Part shown: positions 15,973 to 24,555 of the stretch, one piece after another
How the letters are laid out: the number at the start of each line of letters is the position of its first letter
Position numbering within the stretch: the stretch's first letter is position 1
Translations under genes and position numbers: made by a program
Assembly (NCBI GenBank): GCA_019634045.1
Contig: JAHQWA010000474.1
Location: 1-32,213, forward strand
Direction of reading: 5' to 3'
DNA: 32,213 bases
DNA from: Saprospiraceae bacterium
Lineage (GTDB): Bacteria; Bacteroidota; Bacteroidia; Chitinophagales; Saprospiraceae
The notes under the pieces: model-generated
Told to the model about the DNA's origin: nothing
Databases searched by the model: none
What the model saw: the letters and a program-made list of their open reading frames with translations, nothing else

Positions 15973-16881
15973 TTAAGTAACCAATAATGCCGCCCCAAAA
16001 ACCCCGGCACTATCTCCTAATTTAGGCTTGAGAAAAGGCGTTTCTACCGTCTTGTTGAAGATGAATTGTTCAATCCGCTTGACTCCCTCCGTATACAAGA
16101 GATCAATGTTTCCAACTCCTCCTCCTAGCACTATGGCATCGGGGTCAAGAACGTTAATTATATTGGAGATACCCTTGGCGAAGAAATGCAATAGTCGCTC
16201 CATGGTTTCCGAAGCATGAGAGTCATTTTGTGCCTTATGACGTTGCGTAATTTCCTTCAATGATAAATGTTGTCCACTTATCTTTTCATAATACTTTTCG
16301 AGTGCCGGACCTGCTATAACCATTTCCGTGCATCCGATATCTCCGCAGTAGCAGGCTCCCCCCGATTCATCAAGAAAGGTATGTCCCCATTCACCGCCAA
16401 TACCCTGCCCTCCATTCCAGACTTGTCCATTGATCACAATCCCACCTCCTACTCCGGTACCTAAGATCACACCGAAGACTAGTTGGGCATCCGGAACATG
16501 ATCTCGTACTGCTCCTAAATTTGCTTCTGCAATGGCAAAGCAATTGGCGTCATTAGCCATCTGGACAGGAATGCCTAATTTTCGCTCAATATCCTTCTTG
16601 AAAGGTCGGTTATTTAAGCAAGTGGTATTGCTATTCTTCATTAGTCCTGTTCGCGGGCTGATCGTACCGGGTGTGCCAATGCCAATGCGCTCTGGCCTAA
16701 GGCCGGAAGCTTCTGATAATCTATTGATCACCAATTGAACCTGATTAATAATGTGATCGTACCCTTTTTCTCTCTCAGTGGGTTCGCGGAGTCGATGTAG
16801 AACTTCTATGCTTTGGCTGTCTTTCAGAATGGCGCCTTCAATTTTAGTACCACCTAGGTCTATCCCCCAAACTGGCTGCAT
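15973..16881 (-). CDS. ROK-family sugar kinase
   Basis: ROK kinases phosphorylate glucose, fructose, GlcNAc or ManNAc with ATP. The 302 residues start with the phosphate-binding loop GIDLGGTK. The catalytic Asp111 is in MANDANCFA, and GVGGGIVINGQ forms the second nucleotide loop. The zinc-binding signature is complete: Glu164/His167 in GGEWGHTF, then Cys177, Cys179 and Cys184 in CYCGDIGCTE. A fused HTH is absent, so it is an enzyme rather than a NagC/XylR-type repressor. Substrate is uncertain; GlcNAc is possible given the GH20 enzyme in the window, but the two genes are not linked. Confidence 0.92.
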   Translation of the reverse strand: MQPVWGIDLGGTKIEGAILKDSQSIEVLHRLREPTEREKGYDHIINQVQLVINRLSEASGLRPERIGIGTPGTISPRTGLMKNSNTTCLNNRPFKKDIERKLGIPVQMANDANCFAIAEANLGAVRDHVPDAQLVFGVILGTGVGGGIVINGQVWNGGQGIGGEWGHTFLDESGGACYCGDIGCTEMVIAGPALEKYYEKISGQHLSLKEITQRHKAQNDSHASETMERLLHFFAKGISNIINVLDPDAIVLGGGVGNIDLLYTEGVKRIEQFIFNKTVETPFLKPKLGDSAGVFGAALLVT

Positions 16882-17006
16882 AAATTGTGCTTTGAAATGT
16901 CAAGAATATTAGAAGTGCGGACCTATTAAACTCTTTTTAAATGTTTTATCTAATGTCTGTAAGGGCAAAAATGGTCGACTACAGTGGGTAAACACTGCTA
17001 TTTTTT

Positions 17007-17014
17007 TAATTTTG
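17007..17014 (+). promoter_or_regulatory. -7 element TAATTTTG before esterase gene
   Basis: TAATTTTG matches TAnnTTTG and lies 60 bases before the esterase ATG, preceded by a run of T. No TTG is found 17-23 bases upstream, so only half of the promoter consensus is met. Confidence 0.4.
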
Positions 17015-17074
17015 CACAAATTTTCGAATAGCTTCCGTAAACCGCTTACAAACAGTGCAATACCACAGTGAGGC

Positions 17075-18214
17075 ATGGCAGAAAATAAAACTACAGTTCA
17101 AAGGAAGGGAAAAGAAGGGAAATTGTCGCTATCGGTAAGTAGTAATTTTGATGATGAAAGGCCGGTTTATATTGCAGGGAATTTCAACGCTTGGCAATTA
17201 CCGGATGAAAGATATCGATTGCAGAGAGAGGGAGAGGGACGTTATCGTTTTCAATTCGATGACATTTCTACGCTGCCTTCCTTATTAGAGTATAAGTATG
17301 CAAAGGGAGATTGGGAAGGAAGAGAACTTACTTTGTACGGGGAGGAAGTTGAGAACCGAAATCTACTTTCAAACATTGGGTTCAAAGCCGAACAAGTTGG
17401 CCGCTGGCGCACCCAAAACTTAGGATATTCACCTGATTTCCTTCCGAAGATAGAGATTCTCGACGAGGCCTTTGAGATACCTCAATTGATCAAGACTAGA
17501 CGAATCTCGGCATTATTGCCGTTTGATTATGAAACTAGTGGTAAAAACTACCCTGTTCTCTATCTTCAAGATGGCCAGAATTTATTTGACGATTATGCCC
17601 CATTTGGCAATTGGGCCATCGATAAGAAGTTGGCTACATTGGCAGAACTAGGGTTGGGAGATATTATAGTGATTGCCATTGATCATGCCGAAGAAGACCG
17701 AGTAAAAGAATTTACGCCGAGTGTAGGAGGGAATTTAGGAAAAGGGGAGGGAAAGAAATATGTGCGCTTCCTGGCTGATACCTTGAAGCCTTATGTAGAT
17801 AAGCATTTTAGAACCATACCAGATCGTACACATACGGGAATTGGAGGTAGTTCTATGGGAGGCTTAATCAGTATTTATGCAGGTTTAATGTACCCTGAAG
17901 TGTATGGGCGATTATTGATTTTTTCGCCTTCACTCTGGGCCGCGCCCAATATTCATTTTCATGCGATCAATTTAGAAGAGGCCCATGATACACGGGTCTA
18001 CATCTACGCAGGAGAAGGAGAGAGCAACACCATGGTTCCGAACATCAAGAAATTCCAACAAGCCGTACAAAATCAGGGATCAGCGGCTAATGTTGAATTT
18101 GATCTTTCTATAGATCCCCATGGCCATCATAATGAAGCCCAATGGGGAAGAGAATTCCCTAAAGCTATAGCTTGGTTATTTTTTAATAAGTCAAGTGAAG
18201 AAAATAAAGCATAA
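17075..18214 (+). CDS. Esterase (alpha/beta hydrolase, esterase D type) with N-terminal CBM48-like domain
   Basis: The 379-residue protein has no signal peptide. Residues about 16-100 form an early-set/CBM48-like domain (VYIAGNFNAWQL, then YKYAKGDWEGRE), as in glycogen-binding modules. From about residue 140 an esterase-D/Fes-like hydrolase follows: ISALLPFDYE, PVLYLQDGQNLFDD, the nucleophile elbow GGSSMGG with Ser260, and the His segment DPHGHHNEAQW. The overall layout matches enterochelin-esterase-like proteins. It probably cleaves an ester in the cytoplasm; the substrate is unknown. The leucyl aminopeptidase gene follows after 158 bases on the same strand. Confidence 0.88.
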   Translation: MAENKTTVQRKGKEGKLSLSVSSNFDDERPVYIAGNFNAWQLPDERYRLQREGEGRYRFQFDDISTLPSLLEYKYAKGDWEGRELTLYGEEVENRNLLSNIGFKAEQVGRWRTQNLGYSPDFLPKIEILDEAFEIPQLIKTRRISALLPFDYETSGKNYPVLYLQDGQNLFDDYAPFGNWAIDKKLATLAELGLGDIIVIAIDHAEEDRVKEFTPSVGGNLGKGEGKKYVRFLADTLKPYVDKHFRTIPDRTHTGIGGSSMGGLISIYAGLMYPEVYGRLLIFSPSLWAAPNIHFHAINLEEAHDTRVYIYAGEGESNTMVPNIKKFQQAVQNQGSAANVEFDLSIDPHGHHNEAQWGREFPKAIAWLFFNKSSEENKA

Positions 18215-18372
18215 TAGATCGCCAAAACGATCGATGAAGCTAACCCAAAGGGGTTGAGACGAAGTTCATTTTACTACTGTCCAACCAAAAGTATTTGTGA
18301 TAGCTCCAAAGTAAAGCCAGATGCACTGACCCTATGCAGTTATACCTCTTCACTCCAAAAGCAAAATGATTA

Positions 18373-19857
18373 ATGCACATCAAACTATCCTATTCCCTAG
18401 ATGCAAAGATTGAACATCTCATCTTACCCATCCTCTCTACTGATCAACTTGAACAAACACTACAAGGTATTGCCGATCAGACCGGAATTGCTGCTAAACG
18501 CCTACAATCTACCTACAAGGCGGAATTAGGAGAGGTACAGGTTTTATATACTGCTGAACGGAGTATATACCTACTGGGCCTTGGGAAAAGTCCCAAGTTT
18601 GCAGAGATATTGAAGGTTTTTCGAAGTTTTTCAAATAAGCATAAAGGGAAATTCGATAAGGTGCTAGGCTTGAGTTGGGAACATTGTCTCGACCAGTCTG
18701 AATTGCCGCGTTGGGTAGAGGCTGCTGCCAATGGTTTGATTTTGGGCACCTACCAAATTGGCCGCTTCAAATCTGACAATGGTGCTGTGCATCCGCTTGC
18801 TGAAGAAGAGGCCAATTTGCATGTTGTGGTGGCGGAAAAGGCGGTCAAAGCTTGTGAAGCTGCTGCAATTCGAGGTAAACGGATGGCTTATACCCAAATG
18901 AGCATATTTGACCTAGTGAATGCCCCTAGCAATAAGAAGCTACCTACAGATCTAGCCAATTGGGCACTCGAATCTGGAAAGAAATTTGGCTATGAGGTAG
19001 AGACTTTTGACCAAGCTAAGATCAAGTCGACGGGACTAGGAGCGCTCCTGGCGGTGAATCGAGGTAGTGAACACCCTGCTTCCTTCATAATTATGGAGCA
19101 TAAGCCCAAAGGACCAGGAGAGTTTAAGAAGGTAGGATTAGTCGGAAAAGGGGTCACCTTCGATACCGGGGGACTGTCTATTAAGCCTTCTATCAATATG
19201 CACTACATGAAGAGTGATATGGGCGGTGCTGCTGCGGTTTTTGGTACCCTAGAAATGGCTGCTAAAATTAATCTCCCTGTTCATCTGATAGGTATAGTGC
19301 CTGCTACTGAAAATAGCGTTGATGCCAAGGCGGTCAAGCCCAGTGATGTGATCGATTCCTACAGCGGTAAAACTATCGAAATTATTGATACGGATGCTGA
19401 AGGGCGACTTATCCTGGCCGATGGACTGAATTACATGGTTAAACATTATGAGCCGGAAATCCTGATTGATTTAGCGACGCTAACAGGTAGTGCAGTCCGT
19501 ACATTTGGGTATCATGCAGCTGCTCTCTTTTCCAACAATGACGAGTTAGCAGAAAGGATTCATAATACAGGAAACAAAAACGGAGAAAAGAGTTGGCGCT
19601 TACCCATATGGGATATCTATAAAGATGACATCAAATCGGATGTAGCGGATATTCGAAACTATAGCGGCCGACCTACGGCTGGAGCCATTGCTGCGGCTAA
19701 GTTCTTACAGTTTTTTACAGAAGACCACCCCAAGTGGGCTCACCTGGATATTGCTGGCGTAGCCTTTGGTGACTCGGAATTTTCCATGCAGCGTAGTGCT
19801 ACAGCTTTTGGCATCAGATTGTTGATTGAACTGATGGAGAGTTATATCCAAGAGTAG
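18373..19857 (+). CDS. pepA: Leucyl aminopeptidase, M17 family
   Basis: This cytosolic two-metal aminopeptidase removes N-terminal residues from peptides. The 494 residues are of normal length. Metal and catalytic residues are intact: Lys259 and Asp264 in VGKGVTFDTGG, Lys271 in SIKPS, Asp282 in MKSDMGGAAAV, and Asp341, Glu343 and Arg345 in DTDAEGRLILADGL. The N-terminal macro-like domain (about 1-175) is diverged, as usual in Bacteroidota. The first residue of the usual NTDAEGR signature is Asp instead of Asn. It is probably a general peptide-recycling enzyme. Confidence 0.95.
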   Translation: MHIKLSYSLDAKIEHLILPILSTDQLEQTLQGIADQTGIAAKRLQSTYKAELGEVQVLYTAERSIYLLGLGKSPKFAEILKVFRSFSNKHKGKFDKVLGLSWEHCLDQSELPRWVEAAANGLILGTYQIGRFKSDNGAVHPLAEEEANLHVVVAEKAVKACEAAAIRGKRMAYTQMSIFDLVNAPSNKKLPTDLANWALESGKKFGYEVETFDQAKIKSTGLGALLAVNRGSEHPASFIIMEHKPKGPGEFKKVGLVGKGVTFDTGGLSIKPSINMHYMKSDMGGAAAVFGTLEMAAKINLPVHLIGIVPATENSVDAKAVKPSDVIDSYSGKTIEIIDTDAEGRLILADGLNYMVKHYEPEILIDLATLTGSAVRTFGYHAAALFSNNDELAERIHNTGNKNGEKSWRLPIWDIYKDDIKSDVADIRNYSGRPTAGAIAAAKFLQFFTEDHPKWAHLDIAGVAFGDSEFSMQRSATAFGIRLLIELMESYIQE

Positions 19858-19884
19858 CAGATATACTGAAAGAAGCTGGTGGGA

Positions 19885-21207
19885 TTAGATTAGTCCTCTA
19901 GCCTTCAATTCCAGATACTTGTTTACGGTATTGATAGAAAGATCAGCGGGGCGAGTGAGGATAGCCTGAATGCCATATTGACGAAGTCTTTGAACCATTT
20001 GCGTCTTTTCAGAGAGGAATTTCTGAGCAACGGTCTGATGATAGATGTCTTCTAAGGTATCCACTTCTTTTTCGGCGTAGGCTTTAATTTCGGTATTCTC
20101 AAAAAACACCACGACTAAGAGGTGAAATGTATTGATTCGTCGCAGGATTGGCAACACTCGCTCCAAGGCCTGCGAGCTTTCGAAATTGGTAAATAGAAGC
20201 AATAGACTTCTCCCTGTAATGAGTTTTCGAGCTGCGTGGTATAACAACTCGAAATTAGCTTCTTTAGATCTTTCCTTTTCCTTGTATAGGGCATACAAAA
20301 TCTTATTCAGTTGGGTGGGATTGCTGTCGGCCTTTAGCGTTGTTCCCATTTTATCGGAAAAGCTGATCAGACCAGCCCGATCGTGTTTTTGCAAGGCTAT
20401 ATTGGAAAGGACTAAACTTGTATTAATGGCGTAATCCATCAGGCTCAGTCCTTCAAAGGGCATACGCATTGATCGACTCTTGTCGATAATACAATAGATC
20501 TGCTGAGCCCGTTCATCCTCATATTGGTTAACCATGAGTTCCCCACGGCGACTACTCGCCTTCCAATTAATACTCCTATAATCATCTCCGCGTACATAGT
20601 TTTTGATTTGCTCAAATTCATAACTATGCCCAATCCTTCTCATTTTCTTAATCCCCTTCTTGTGACTTGTCTTATCAAAAGCCCTGAGTTCAAATTGCTT
20701 CATTTGCATGATGGAAGGATAAACAGGGATTTTCATAGGGTGATCTTGGCGATATCGGCGCTCAAGAAGGCCTAATCGCGTCGCAATGTAGACATTGATG
20801 CTGCCGAAATCATATTCACCACGTTCATATGGTGTAAGCTCATACTTTAATTGTAAGTCCGTCTCAGCTTCCAGTTCTACCTTCTGTTCAAAGTTCCGCA
20901 ACTGAAAGTGAATGGGTAGCTCGTCAATGATCGTTAACCAAACCTTTTGTGTACTTCCGTTTTTCAAATCTATATAAACTGGATTTGGGTCTCCCATAGA
21001 AAAAACCTTGGGTAGTCGACGCTTTGCCTCTACTTGCATTTGTCGATTGAAAAGGACAAATGCATCAATTAGGGTTAGGGTAATACCAATTACGAAGCTA
21101 ATTAAGGCTACGGGAAACAGAATAGGAACGGCAAAACTAAGCGCAAATAATGCGGCTAATCCTCCTAGCATCCAGAAAAAACGATCTGTGAGATATATGT
21201 TACGCAT
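19885..21207 (-). CDS. DUF58-domain membrane protein (VWA-like)
   Basis: In this 440-residue protein two N-terminal helices (about residues 10-52) precede a beta-rich region (about 75-180). The DUF58 core has RGDDYRSINWKASSRRGELM and a VWA-like fold (CIIDKSRSMRM, with a partial MIDAS Asp-x-Ser-x-Ser). DUF58 proteins are usually encoded next to MoxR-type AAA+ ATPases and BatA/B-like VWA proteins. None of these flank this gene, so it acts as an orphan or its partners are elsewhere. It converges with pepA, whose end is only 27 bases away, and no clear terminator is seen between them. Confidence 0.88.
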   Translation of the reverse strand: MRNIYLTDRFFWMLGGLAALFALSFAVPILFPVALISFVIGITLTLIDAFVLFNRQMQVEAKRRLPKVFSMGDPNPVYIDLKNGSTQKVWLTIIDELPIHFQLRNFEQKVELEAETDLQLKYELTPYERGEYDFGSINVYIATRLGLLERRYRQDHPMKIPVYPSIMQMKQFELRAFDKTSHKKGIKKMRRIGHSYEFEQIKNYVRGDDYRSINWKASSRRGELMVNQYEDERAQQIYCIIDKSRSMRMPFEGLSLMDYAINTSLVLSNIALQKHDRAGLISFSDKMGTTLKADSNPTQLNKILYALYKEKERSKEANFELLYHAARKLITGRSLLLLFTNFESSQALERVLPILRRINTFHLLVVVFFENTEIKAYAEKEVDTLEDIYHQTVAQKFLSEKTQMVQRLRQYGIQAILTRPADLSINTVNKYLELKARGLI

Positions 21208-21295
21208 GAGAATGGGAGCAACGTCTGATCACTTAGCAAGGTAAGCATAATCAAGCGAATACTCAACTTCTTCGATTAAGCGGGAATACGATACC

Positions 21296-22138
21296 CTAGT
21301 TGGAGGCTCCAAATTCTCGTAGGACAGCTTCGACACCCGGTGAAACCTCTTTCAGTAACCAAGCTCCGGTAGTATCCGCTGGGATATCAGGATGCAATAA
21401 GGAGGCTCCCGCTTCCAGCAAGATTCTAGCTATTCGGGTATAGTCGTCAGCATGGCTCTGCGCAGAGCCAGAATAGACGGAACCATGTACTACCCAACCA
21501 AGTGGCGACATATTATGCAAATCACCACGAATTTCTAGTGGTGCTTGATAATCGATCATTAATTGAGTGTTGGCAGGTTGACCGAACCAAGCGGCCATGT
21601 GTAATCCCGTTCCTTCATCCAGTCCTCTGCTGGTAATATCGATTCCTGCGTCTAAGAGGAGATGGACTACATCCGTTCGTTGACGGCCTGTAAGGTCAGG
21701 TAAGATACGTGCCTCTTCCGCATTCATCTGGGGTACTAAATCCGGATGTTCTGCTATTAAAGCCGAAGCTTTTTCCATTTCACCATTGCCCAAGGCTACG
21801 GCTAAATGATCTGCTGTATTGAGGGTTGTATCTGCTCCCTTTTTTTGTAGGAAATCGCTGATTTCAGTAAATCCTCTTCTAATCGCATGCACATAAGCCG
21901 TTTTACCTCCTTTGGTTTTGGCATTGATATCTACGCCATATTTAAGAAGAGGGCTTATTGCTTCTAATCGTCGTCGCCTCACCGCTACGTGGAGGGCGTT
22001 TTCTTCATACTTCCAGTAGGACTCATTGGGATCTGCCCCTGATTCTAAGGCAGCTTCCATTTTTTCAGGCGAGTAATTCCAATCTAGTAAATAATGTAAA
22101 TCCGGATGATTAGCCATATTGAATATTGAGGATGACAA
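21296..22138 (-). CDS. Ankyrin-repeat protein
   Basis: This 280-residue soluble protein has no signal peptide. Repeats of about 33 residues are visible: NALHVAVRRRRLEAISPLL followed by YGVDINAKT, then KTAYVHAIRRGFTEISDFL, GTGLHMAAWFGQPANTQLM and a last one near the C-terminus (ARILLEAGASLLHPD). It is probably a protein-binding scaffold; the partner is unknown. It starts 50 bases after the M14 peptidase stop on the same strand, so it may be co-transcribed. Confidence 0.85.
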   Translation of the reverse strand: MSSSIFNMANHPDLHYLLDWNYSPEKMEAALESGADPNESYWKYEENALHVAVRRRRLEAISPLLKYGVDINAKTKGGKTAYVHAIRRGFTEISDFLQKKGADTTLNTADHLAVALGNGEMEKASALIAEHPDLVPQMNAEEARILPDLTGRQRTDVVHLLLDAGIDITSRGLDEGTGLHMAAWFGQPANTQLMIDYQAPLEIRGDLHNMSPLGWVVHGSVYSGSAQSHADDYTRIARILLEAGASLLHPDIPADTTGAWLLKEVSPGVEAVLREFGASN

Positions 22139-22188
22139 GAATATTCAAATATAACTTTTTTGATTAAAAAATTAAACCTTTATGCGTA

Positions 22189-23931
22189 TTATTCGATTCT
22201 GAAGACTGGATATCGTAGATGTTCCTTCTCGTAGTGAGGAGTACGCTTATAAATGAAATCTAACTGCGCTCGACCATTCTTGGCAAACTTAGGGTCCTCC
22301 TTTTTTCGCTTTTCTAAGTCTGCTTTCAATGCAGGCATCTCTTCCAGCCACTCCAAGGCTTTATCTTCGAATACATAGGAGGAGAAATGTTCCTTTTGTT
22401 GCAAAATAGAATCGAAATAATTCCAACTGAAGAAGGAGTCAGGCCCTTCCGGTTCTAGTATTTCAATAATGAATCGATTGGTCCATTGTGTAGTGGGAAT
22501 CAGCCAATCCCCTGCCCGGAAGGAAACAGCTTTTTTCTCAGCGCGCACCTTCGTCTGGTAATGCATATAATGGCCTTCATAAGGTCGAGTTCTCGTTTTG
22601 AAGTCATCTAGATAATAGACCGTCACCTCAATGGTTGTATCTGCGTGCAGACGTTGCATCGAAACACCATTTTCGCGAAGGCGATCAATCACGGTATGCC
22701 AAGCTTGTGAGATGAGATAGGCCTTGGGACGCTCTACGGAACTAGTGGGGATATAGTGATTATAATAAGGAATTTGTTTGGTGAAAGGCTGTTGCCGATC
22801 ATACTTAAGCCTCGGTAACCCACTGATTGCACTAGTAGTAGTAGTAGCAGTATACCCTTTAAAGTCGATGAGTTTGTAAGTTGCCGTATCTCGTTTCCAC
22901 TGTAGCGGGAAATCTTTTTGCTTAGCAACTAGCGCCTTACTTTCTTTTTTTCGATTAACAATATCAGCCGCATCTCTGATCAGAATCTTGACTATACCCT
23001 GCATGAAGGTATAGGTGGACTCCACCCGCTTCTTAAAGGGCTTGAGCATATGCGTTTCGGGCATGAAGCCAATGCAATGGAACAAAGCCGCGTATCCGGT
23101 GGAATAGCGTGGCGACTCCAGGAAATCAGTTATACCTTTCGCATCTGGCGTACGGCCAAGACTGTTGACATAGGGCGTCATCTCATAGGGACTATTCGCC
23201 ATATAATCAAAAAGGAAAGGCATCATTTTTTGATCTAGGTATTCTCCTAGTGGTCCTCCCAATTTGTCTTTTTGGGTAGGAATGATGGTTAACGTATACT
23301 GGTAGTCTGCACCATTACTCGTATGGGTATCAATAAATACTTCAGGGTCTACGGCATGAAAGATTTCCGTAAAACTGCGTGCATTCCGAGTATCTGCTTT
23401 GATGAAGTCTCGATTTAGATCATAGTGCCGTCCATTGCCTCGGAAACCGTAGGAAACAGGCCCATTCTGGTTAGCTCGAGTGTGACTATTGCGATTGAGT
23501 ACTCCACCGATGCTGTAAAATGGAATAATGGCTACCACCACCTGATCTAGAAAGGCACTATACGCTTTGGGTTTACTGAGTAGTTCTCTGGCTAACATCA
23601 TGGAAGCTTCCACTCCGTCGGGCTCTCCAGGGTGAATAGCATTGTTAATGAGTAATACTAATTTGCCCTTGGCATGAATATTATCAAAATCAAAATCGCC
23701 ATCTGAAGAAATTGTAAAAAGATGCAGTGGCTTTCCACTATCGGTAAGGCCAAAGGGCTGCAATTGGGCTTTCTGAGCGTATGCTTGTGATAACTTCTGA
23801 TAATAAGCTATTCCCTCTTCGTAGGTAGCTGTTTCTAGACCTTTAGATCGTTCAAAGACGGTCAAGGGGGACTGCCCGTTTAGGTACGGAAGGAGGCCAA
23901 TAAGCAAAAGCAATAGCAGGCTGGATCGCAT
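22189..23931 (-). CDS. M14-family zinc carboxypeptidase, secreted
   Basis: This 580-residue metallocarboxypeptidase carries a signal peptide (residues 1-20, leucine-rich, ending NGQ). Zinc ligands are His100 and Glu103 in AIHPGEPDG and His203 in FIDTHTSNG. Arg174 in LNRDF is the substrate-binding Arg, and Glu292 in MPETHML is the likely general base. The domain covers about residues 35-335. The remaining 245 residues have no family I recognise and probably form a beta-rich accessory domain. It likely trims peptides in the periplasm or outside. The overall length is typical for Bacteroidota M14 proteins. Confidence 0.92.
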   Translation of the reverse strand: MRSSLLLLLLIGLLPYLNGQSPLTVFERSKGLETATYEEGIAYYQKLSQAYAQKAQLQPFGLTDSGKPLHLFTISSDGDFDFDNIHAKGKLVLLINNAIHPGEPDGVEASMMLARELLSKPKAYSAFLDQVVVAIIPFYSIGGVLNRNSHTRANQNGPVSYGFRGNGRHYDLNRDFIKADTRNARSFTEIFHAVDPEVFIDTHTSNGADYQYTLTIIPTQKDKLGGPLGEYLDQKMMPFLFDYMANSPYEMTPYVNSLGRTPDAKGITDFLESPRYSTGYAALFHCIGFMPETHMLKPFKKRVESTYTFMQGIVKILIRDAADIVNRKKESKALVAKQKDFPLQWKRDTATYKLIDFKGYTATTTTSAISGLPRLKYDRQQPFTKQIPYYNHYIPTSSVERPKAYLISQAWHTVIDRLRENGVSMQRLHADTTIEVTVYYLDDFKTRTRPYEGHYMHYQTKVRAEKKAVSFRAGDWLIPTTQWTNRFIIEILEPEGPDSFFSWNYFDSILQQKEHFSSYVFEDKALEWLEEMPALKADLEKRKKEDPKFAKNGRAQLDFIYKRTPHYEKEHLRYPVFRIE

Positions 23932-23939
23932 GGACTTTT

Positions 23940-23947
23940 TATTTTTG
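23940..23947 (+). promoter_or_regulatory. -7 element TATTTTTG before GNAT gene
   Basis: TATTTTTG fits TAnnTTTG and lies 40 bases before the acetyltransferase ATG, in the 56-base gap to the divergent M14 gene. No TTG lies at the expected upstream distance. Confidence 0.35.
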
Positions 23948-23987
23948 GTGCATCAACAAGGAATAATGCCGAAAATAGCCTTTATCT

Positions 23988-24512
23988 ATGAAAATTGAAT
24001 TGCGTTTGGCAAATAGAACGGATGTACCGGCATTGCAACAGATGGCCGAACGTTCCTATCATCAACATTTCACCTACTTGTGGACACCGGAAGGCTTACA
24101 GGCCTATTTGGAGCACTACTATGACCTGAAAACTTTTTATGACTTTATAGAGGCATCTGATCGCCAAGTTTACCTAGCTTTTTATCGAGGACAGATTGCA
24201 GGTTACCTCGTAGTACAAACCCAGAAGAATTGGAAAGATCAATCATCTGGTTGCTATATTCATCGTATTTACCTGCTATCAGAATTTGCAGGCCAAGGGA
24301 TCGGTTCACTACTAATGGGAAAAGCCGAAGAATTGGCTAGACTATCAGCAAGCAATTATTTGTGGTTGGAAGTGATGCAAAGCAGTATAAATTCCATTGC
24401 CTTTTATCAGAAAAAAGGTTTCGAAATTGTCAGCTTATCCTATTTTGATATTCTTCCAATGAAGACTGAAGCCTTAGCTGAGATGTGGATCATGCAGAAG
24501 CGCTTCATCTAA
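23988..24512 (+). CDS. GNAT-family N-acetyltransferase
   Basis: This 174-residue protein transfers an acetyl group from acetyl-CoA to an amine; the substrate is unknown. The N-terminal part (ADVPALQQMAERSYHQHF-like; here RTDVPALQQMAERSYHQHF) and the YLWTPEGLQAYLEHYYD segment resemble PaiA-like polyamine or ribosomal acetyltransferases. The acetyl-CoA motif is IYLLSEFAGQGIGSLLMGKA with the Q-G-x-G-I-G core. The final GNAT block is SINSIAFYQKKGFEIV. Single gene, divergent from M14. Confidence 0.88.
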   Translation: MKIELRLANRTDVPALQQMAERSYHQHFTYLWTPEGLQAYLEHYYDLKTFYDFIEASDRQVYLAFYRGQIAGYLVVQTQKNWKDQSSGCYIHRIYLLSEFAGQGIGSLLMGKAEELARLSASNYLWLEVMQSSINSIAFYQKKGFEIVSLSYFDILPMKTEALAEMWIMQKRFI

Positions 24513-24555
24513 CCCTCTTTTACCCAAAGGAATACTTAGGGCCATCCGCAGCCGC

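Noticed and set aside
22828-22852. GTA-type triplet repeat inside the M14 gene
   Set aside because: It encodes a short Thr run (TATTTTSA) in an intact reading frame. I see no sign that it is a phase-variable or otherwise functional repeat.
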